Below, one piece after another: positions 59,728-64,000 of a stretch of DNA of 64,000 nucleotides; within the stretch, counting starts at the first letter, position 1; each line of letters begins with the position of its first letter. The translations under genes and the position numbers were made by a program. The notes beneath the pieces are model-generated. The model did not search any database, was not told the DNA's origin, and saw only the letters and a program-made list of their open reading frames with translations. The DNA comes from R-RK-3 sp031399085 (GTDB taxonomy: Bacteria; Pseudomonadota; Alphaproteobacteria; Rhizobiales; Rhodomicrobiaceae). Location of the stretch: positions 106,080 through 170,079 of the forward strand of contig JANNOQ010000071.1 of the NCBI GenBank assembly GCA_031399085.1, written 5' to 3'.

Positions 59728-62700
59728 ATGCCCGCCATACGCCGGCACATCCTTTTTGCTCTCATAATTTTAGCCATCGGTGGCTTATCTTCGGTCTCCG
59801 CGCAGCAGACGACGATCAACAACGCGACCCTGACCGTTCCGCCTGGCGCGATCCCCGGCGGCGACGATCTGTTCGTCGGCACGACGGGGACCGGCGTGCT
59901 GAACATCGTCACCGGCGGGGTCGTCACGACCTTTGAGGCAACGCTTGGGCAATTCGCCACCGGAGTCGGCACAGTCAACGTGACGGGCCCCGCAGCGACT
60001 TTGACCACGCTTTCCAATTTCTACATCGGCGCTCTCGGCACGGGAGCGCTTAACATTACCGGCGGCGGCGTTGTGACGAGTTCGCAGGGTGCCGACCTTG
60101 GCGATCAGGTCGGCGGCACTGGCACGGTCAGCATCTCGGGCACCGGATCGGTCTGGAACGGCGGCGACGTCACCGTTGGCGGCTTCGGCGCCGGGACGCT
60201 GACCATCTCGAACGGCGGCGTCTTCAATGGCGACACCGTCATACTCGGCTCCGCCACGGGCTCCGTGGGTACCGTCAACGTCTCCGGCCCGGCGTCGCAA
60301 TTCAATATGACCGGTACTCTAAGCATCGGCGACGATGGCGACGGCACGTTCAACGTAACAAATGGGGCCACGCTCAACGTCAACGACATCTACATCAGCG
60401 ACGAAGATGGTCAGGGTGTATTGAACGTCTCGGGCGGCAGCACCGTCATCAGTGACGATGTGGTCTTCGGCTATTTCAGCGATCTCGGCACAGGCACGGC
60501 CAATGTCTCCGGCGCCGGAACGATATGGACCATCGGCGGGGGTTTGATCGTCGGCGATGAAGGCGGCGCGGGCGAGTTCAACATCACGGGCGGGGCGATG
60601 GTAACGGTCGCCGGCACCTTGTCGATGGGCAATTACGACGAGGAGATTACGCGCGGCGACATTCTGATTTCCGGCAGCGGATCGAGCCTTACCGTTGTGG
60701 GCGATGCCATCATCGGCGACGAACGGCCGGCGATCATTGTCGTCAGCGACGCGGCGCTGTTCCAGGTCGGCGGCACCTCCACCATCTCGGGCCAGCAGTC
60801 GGCTCCGTCCGCGGTGACCGTAACCGGCACCGGATCGCAATTTGTGACGGACGCTCTGGAGGTGGGCGAAGATGGCGAGGGCACGTTGAGCGTGCTCAGC
60901 GGCGGGTCTGTGACGAGCACTGGCGCAATTCTTGGCGGGGGCGCTGACGGCATCGGCGCCGCAGTGGTCAACGCCGGAACCTGGAACTTGAGTTCGAACA
61001 ATCTGGTTATCGGCAATGACGGCGCGGGCGCGGTCACCGTGCAAGGCGGCGGCCAGATCCTTGGCGCATTGCAGACCATCGTCGCCGGGAATGTCGGCAG
61101 CACGGGTGTCCTCAACTTCGGCGCCGCGGCGAACGGCGCAGCCGCAGCGCCCGGTACGCTCGCGACCCCTCAGGTGCTGTTCGCCGGCGGCGATGGCAGC
61201 ATCAACTTCAACCTGCTCGGCACATTCGCGTTCACGCCGGAGCTTGCCGGCAACGGCGCCGTGAACGTGCTCGCGGGCACGGCGACCTTCGCCACGGACT
61301 CGCCGAGCTATTCAGGCGACGTGACGATTACCGGCGGACGGGCCATCTTCAGCGGGCTGCTCCCTGGTGACGTCTCGGTTTCGGGGACCGGTATCGCCAG
61401 CGGCAGCGGCACGATCAACAGTTTGAGCGTGCTCAGCGGCGGCACCGTCGCGCCCGGCACCTCCCCCGGAACCCTGAACGTGGTCGGCGACGTGTCGTTT
61501 GCTCCCGGCTCGATTTATGCGGTCGAGGTGAGCGGGGCGCAGGCCGATCTTATTCTCGCCGGCGGTGAAGCGACGCTGACGGGCGGCACGGTCAGCGTCA
61601 GCGGCACGCCCTCATTGGCCCGCTACGCGATCCTGACCGCGGCGGGCGGGGTGACGGGGACGTTCGACACCCTGGCCGGCAGCTCGGCATTCCTCGCCTA
61701 CAGCCTGGAATACGACCCGAACAACGTCTATCTCGTCGTGGAGATCAGTTCGCTCACCTCCGCCGCCCAGACGCCGAACCAATTCGCGGTGGCGCGCGCG
61801 CTCAATCAATTCCCGAGCACCAACCCGCTTTTCGCGGCGGTCGCTGCACTGGATTTCGCCGGGGCGCGGGACGCCTTCGATGCCCTGTCGGGCGAGATTC
61901 ATCCAAGCTTGGGCACGGCACTTATCGACGACAACCGGTATGTGCGTGAAGCCATCACCGGACGCCTGATCCAGGCCTATCAAGGCAATGGCGGCCTGGG
62001 AGGCCGGGCGACCGACCCCATCACGACGGCATCGAAGGGTGACGGCGCCGGATATGACCTCGTGGGCTGGAGCCGCGCCTTCGGTGCGTGGGGCCAATAT
62101 GACTCGGCGAATACCCACCGCGATCTCGGCGGCTTCATCACCGGTGTCGATGCAGGGCTTCCGGACGGCTGGCGCGCGGGTCTCGCCACCGGCTACCTGC
62201 GGACCAACCTCGGCAACGACGAGCGCAGTTCGGCCGAGGTCGACAGCTACGTGCTCGGCGCCTATGCGGGCGGCGGCCTTGGCGATGGGTTTGCGCTGCG
62301 CTCGGGCGGCACATGGGTCTGGAACGACATCGACACGTCGCGCACGGTTGCGTTCCCCGGTTTCCTGGAGCAGGAGAACGCCAATTATCATGGTGATGCC
62401 GGTCAGATCTTCGCCGAGCTTGCCTATCCTATTGTTACGCCTCTTGCCGTCCTGGAGCCTTTCGCGGGCCTCGCTTACGTGCATCTCGACACGAACGGGT
62501 TCACGGAGAGCGGTCCCGTCGCCGGTCTGACCAGTGGGGGACTCGATCTGAATGTCGGCTATGGGACACTCGGCGTGCGCGCCGGAACCACTGTGGAATG
62601 GGACGGCACGACACTGATCCCGCACGCTTCGCTGGCCTGGCAGTATGCCTTCGGCGAGACCAGCCCAGAGCAGGCGCTGGCTTTCGCTGCGACGGGGATC

Positions 62701-62868
62701 GGCATGGTCATCCAAGGTACGCGGATCGCGCGAAACAGCGCATTGGTTGAGATCGGCGTCGATGTGGTTGCCGTTCCCGGTGCCACGCTCGGGCTTTCCT
62801 ATATCGGACAATATTCCGACGATTTTTCCGACACCGGTTTGCGTGGCCGCCTCACTTGGAAATTCTGA
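59728..62868 (+). CDS. Autotransporter with repetitive beta-helix passenger and C-terminal barrel
   Basis: 1046 residues. A signal peptide covers about 1-26 (LIILAIGGLSSVSA). The passenger, about 27-760, is built of short Gly/Ser/Thr-rich repeats of the pattern G-G-V-N-(V/I)-(S/T)-G, for example GTVNVTGPAATLTTLSNFYI, GTGALNITGGGVVTSSQGAD and GTFNVTNGATLNVNDIYISD, typical of a right-handed beta-helix. From about 770 the beta-barrel follows (WSRAFGAWGQYDSANTHRDL, GGFITGVDAGLPDGWRAGLA), ending GLRGRLTWKF, the usual terminal Phe. Type Va secretion is expected, with an adhesion-like role inferred. Low Cys content fits translocation. Confidence 0.9.
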   Translation: MPAIRRHILFALIILAIGGLSSVSAQQTTINNATLTVPPGAIPGGDDLFVGTTGTGVLNIVTGGVVTTFEATLGQFATGVGTVNVTGPAATLTTLSNFYIGALGTGALNITGGGVVTSSQGADLGDQVGGTGTVSISGTGSVWNGGDVTVGGFGAGTLTISNGGVFNGDTVILGSATGSVGTVNVSGPASQFNMTGTLSIGDDGDGTFNVTNGATLNVNDIYISDEDGQGVLNVSGGSTVISDDVVFGYFSDLGTGTANVSGAGTIWTIGGGLIVGDEGGAGEFNITGGAMVTVAGTLSMGNYDEEITRGDILISGSGSSLTVVGDAIIGDERPAIIVVSDAALFQVGGTSTISGQQSAPSAVTVTGTGSQFVTDALEVGEDGEGTLSVLSGGSVTSTGAILGGGADGIGAAVVNAGTWNLSSNNLVIGNDGAGAVTVQGGGQILGALQTIVAGNVGSTGVLNFGAAANGAAAAPGTLATPQVLFAGGDGSINFNLLGTFAFTPELAGNGAVNVLAGTATFATDSPSYSGDVTITGGRAIFSGLLPGDVSVSGTGIASGSGTINSLSVLSGGTVAPGTSPGTLNVVGDVSFAPGSIYAVEVSGAQADLILAGGEATLTGGTVSVSGTPSLARYAILTAAGGVTGTFDTLAGSSAFLAYSLEYDPNNVYLVVEISSLTSAAQTPNQFAVARALNQFPSTNPLFAAVAALDFAGARDAFDALSGEIHPSLGTALIDDNRYVREAITGRLIQAYQGNGGLGGRATDPITTASKGDGAGYDLVGWSRAFGAWGQYDSANTHRDLGGFITGVDAGLPDGWRAGLATGYLRTNLGNDERSSAEVDSYVLGAYAGGGLGDGFALRSGGTWVWNDIDTSRTVAFPGFLEQENANYHGDAGQIFAELAYPIVTPLAVLEPFAGLAYVHLDTNGFTESGPVAGLTSGGLDLNVGYGTLGVRAGTTVEWDGTTLIPHASLAWQYAFGETSPEQALAFAATGIGMVIQGTRIARNSALVEIGVDVVAVPGATLGLSYIGQYSDDFSDTGLRGRLTWKF

Positions 62869-63576
62869 GCACCAAGATCAAGGTCGCTCGCTTGCGTTCG
62901 GCCAAAACCTACGAGCTGGATAATCGGTATCGTGCCCAGGGGGCAGCGGCACATAACCAACCAGCCGCCCGGCTCGGATGCCTCTGACGTCTCAGCACCA
63001 ATTCTGCTTTGAGGCGAAACTCCCCGGTGCCCAGACGGATCGGCGACGGAGAAAATGCGGGAAAGATTTGCCGTCGTCTCCCCAGCCGAGGATCTGGGTG
63101 CTCATAGGAGCGGCCGCCGCGGCTTCGCGCACTTTCACGACTTCAGAGCCCAGGCGTGGGCCGCGCTTCGAATTTGTAAATACCCTTCGCTGCGCTCGCC
63201 ATGACCCGAGCAATCAGACAGCCGCAAATCCTATGACAGATCCACACCGCGCCATAGCTCGCTTTGCCGAATGCACCGCTACGTGGTAGCTTCAGCGGAG
63301 ATGAAGTTGTTCGCGCGTTCCCTATCGGGCCGCGCTTTTTTGTTATGCAGAGCTCAGAAGGAAAAGACATCGGGCAGACGACCATGCTCGCCGCAGGGTT
63401 CCTCGCGGCGTGGCTTTTTGTGCTCGTATCTAGGTCCAGACATGGCGGAGATTGGGTGCCTTCATGCACTTACTCCGCGTATCATGCCGTCACAGTGGGC
63501 TAAGTTATCACCCGATCCTTATCGCAACCTTCGCGCCGCGCCCACGAAGTGCATCCCGGCCAAACCCCCACCCAAG
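62869..63576. other. 708-base region with no intact gene
   Basis: Follows the autotransporter. Several overlapping short frames occur on both strands but none has a convincing start, ribosome site or family match, and codon use looks random. It may be remains of deleted genes, consistent with the truncated DUF3768 gene beyond it. Confidence 0.6.
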
Positions 63577-63774
63577 ATGGCGGCAGGCAGATTTACCTCC
63601 GACAACGGCCCGCACGGCGAGCACGATTTCGGGGCTTTCGATTTTCGCGGCGCTGGTAAGGTGTTTTGGAAGATCGATTATTACGATCTGACTTTGACCG
63701 GCCGCTCGGAAAATCCGGCCGATCAGGCTCAGACAACCCGTGTCCGGACGATCATCCTGGCCCGCGAATATTAA
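63577..63774 (+). pseudogene. Truncated DUF3768 gene, C-terminal part
   Basis: The last 55 or so residues match the DUF3768 family: FTSDNGPHGEHDFGAFDFRG, VFWKIDYYDLTLTGRSENPA and a TTRVRTIILAREY end, a close fit to the conserved FWKIDYYD and terminal LTIxLAxEY motifs. The usual N-terminal half, with the catalytic-looking NDxxRxT and GG-(I/V)-VMT segments, is absent; upstream sequence in frame is unrelated. DUF3768 genes are typical of plasmids and mobile regions of alphaproteobacteria, so this looks like a mobile-element remnant. Confidence 0.7.
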
Positions 63775-63939
63775 CGGTCAGCATTCCCGGGCACAGAGCA
63801 GAGTGACTTTGTTTGTCTAACATATGGACTACGCCATCAGCGTAGGCAATGCGGAGCGACCGGACTCTGGACCCTTCCAAGAACGGCCATGACGGAACCA
63901 ACTTCTGCCGATAGTTGAGCAAGGACGGCTAATCCACCA

Positions 63940-63979
63940 TTTCTCTCCGTCGCCGGCCACGCCCGGCGTCGGAGAGAAA
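63940..63979. terminator. Long perfect-arm hairpin at the window end
   Basis: TTTCTCTCCG-T-CGCCGG pairs with CCGGCG-T-CGGAGAGAAA around a six-base loop, 16 paired bases with one T-T mismatch. No T-run follows, so it may be a bidirectional or protein-bound terminator, or a REP-like repeat. Its host element was not identified. Confidence 0.5.
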
Positions 63980-64000
63980 CGCCTCAAACCGGAAATCACG

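Noticed and set aside
61612..62811. Minus-strand frame opposite the autotransporter barrel
   Set aside because: Antisense shadow; the plus-strand barrel and terminal Phe are clear.

Overview
The window reads as chromosomal DNA of an alphaproteobacterium, most likely a Rhizobiales/Hyphomicrobiales member (a Beijerinckiaceae or Methylocystaceae relative is a guess from overall flavour). Support: high GC with GCG/GGC-rich coding, the three-gene proton-translocating transhydrogenase set (pntAA, pntAB, pntB) beside a tiny aa3-oxidase subunit IV gene, PmtA-type phospholipid methyltransferase, a PrpE-type ligase, YdcH/DUF465, and the chain glnD - murJ - (insertion) - trpS - usp - nifU - rutE-like - tsaB - rimI - fur. 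No 16S rRNA or other direct species marker is present.

Layout. 1-9.9 kb: end of a LysR regulator, a Tat-exported molybdenum hydroxylase pair (iorB/iorA type), a secreted MetX-like alpha/beta hydrolase, a secreted protein with a degenerate GH3 fold, then the tight housekeeping operon rph-rdgB-hemW and ogt. 9.9-20.2 kb: accessory metabolism, including a DUF1194 protein, a nine-helix membrane patatin-like lipase, a methyltransferase, a GlxA-type regulator, a lactate-monooxygenase-type flavoenzyme and prpE. 20.2-25.6 kb: palindromic repeats, an acyl-CoA ligase, purEK, rpsU and a TPR lipoprotein. 25.6-33.9 kb: two paralogous membrane-anchored hydrolases separated by a palindromic repeat, the pnt operon with a lipoprotein gene wedged inside it, folD, DUF167 and YggT. 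34-36 kb: tRNA-Ala(CGC), a hybrid histidine kinase and tRNA-Leu(CAG). 36.1-40.5 kb: glnD and murJ.

40.5-46.2 kb is the most unusual segment. It lies between murJ and trpS and carries a small cysteine-rich secreted peptide, an outer-membrane barrel protein, a fasciclin protein with an ECF sigma/anti-sigma pair, a small membrane protein and a cupin. Two further copies of the murJ 3' end lie within it: a short decayed one (about 40955-41070) and a 364-base colinear one ending in the same stop codon (44416-44779). The colinear copy differs from murJ mainly at synonymous positions, so it looks like the end of a second, once-functional murJ. This suggests the cargo arrived by recombination at the murJ 3' end.

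46.2-59 kb: trpS to fur, then a siroheme synthase gene (cysG) broken by one extra base in a GGGG run, a homing-endonuclease-repeat/PD-(D/E)XK-like nuclease, a PmtA-like methyltransferase, the pgk-fba-rpe carbon-metabolism operon and a membrane-anchored FMN-binding glutamate-synthase-like enzyme. 59.1-64 kb: tRNA-Ser(CGA), a large autotransporter, and decayed sequence ending in a truncated DUF3768 gene and a strong hairpin. No CRISPR array, rRNA gene, intact transposase or integrase was found.
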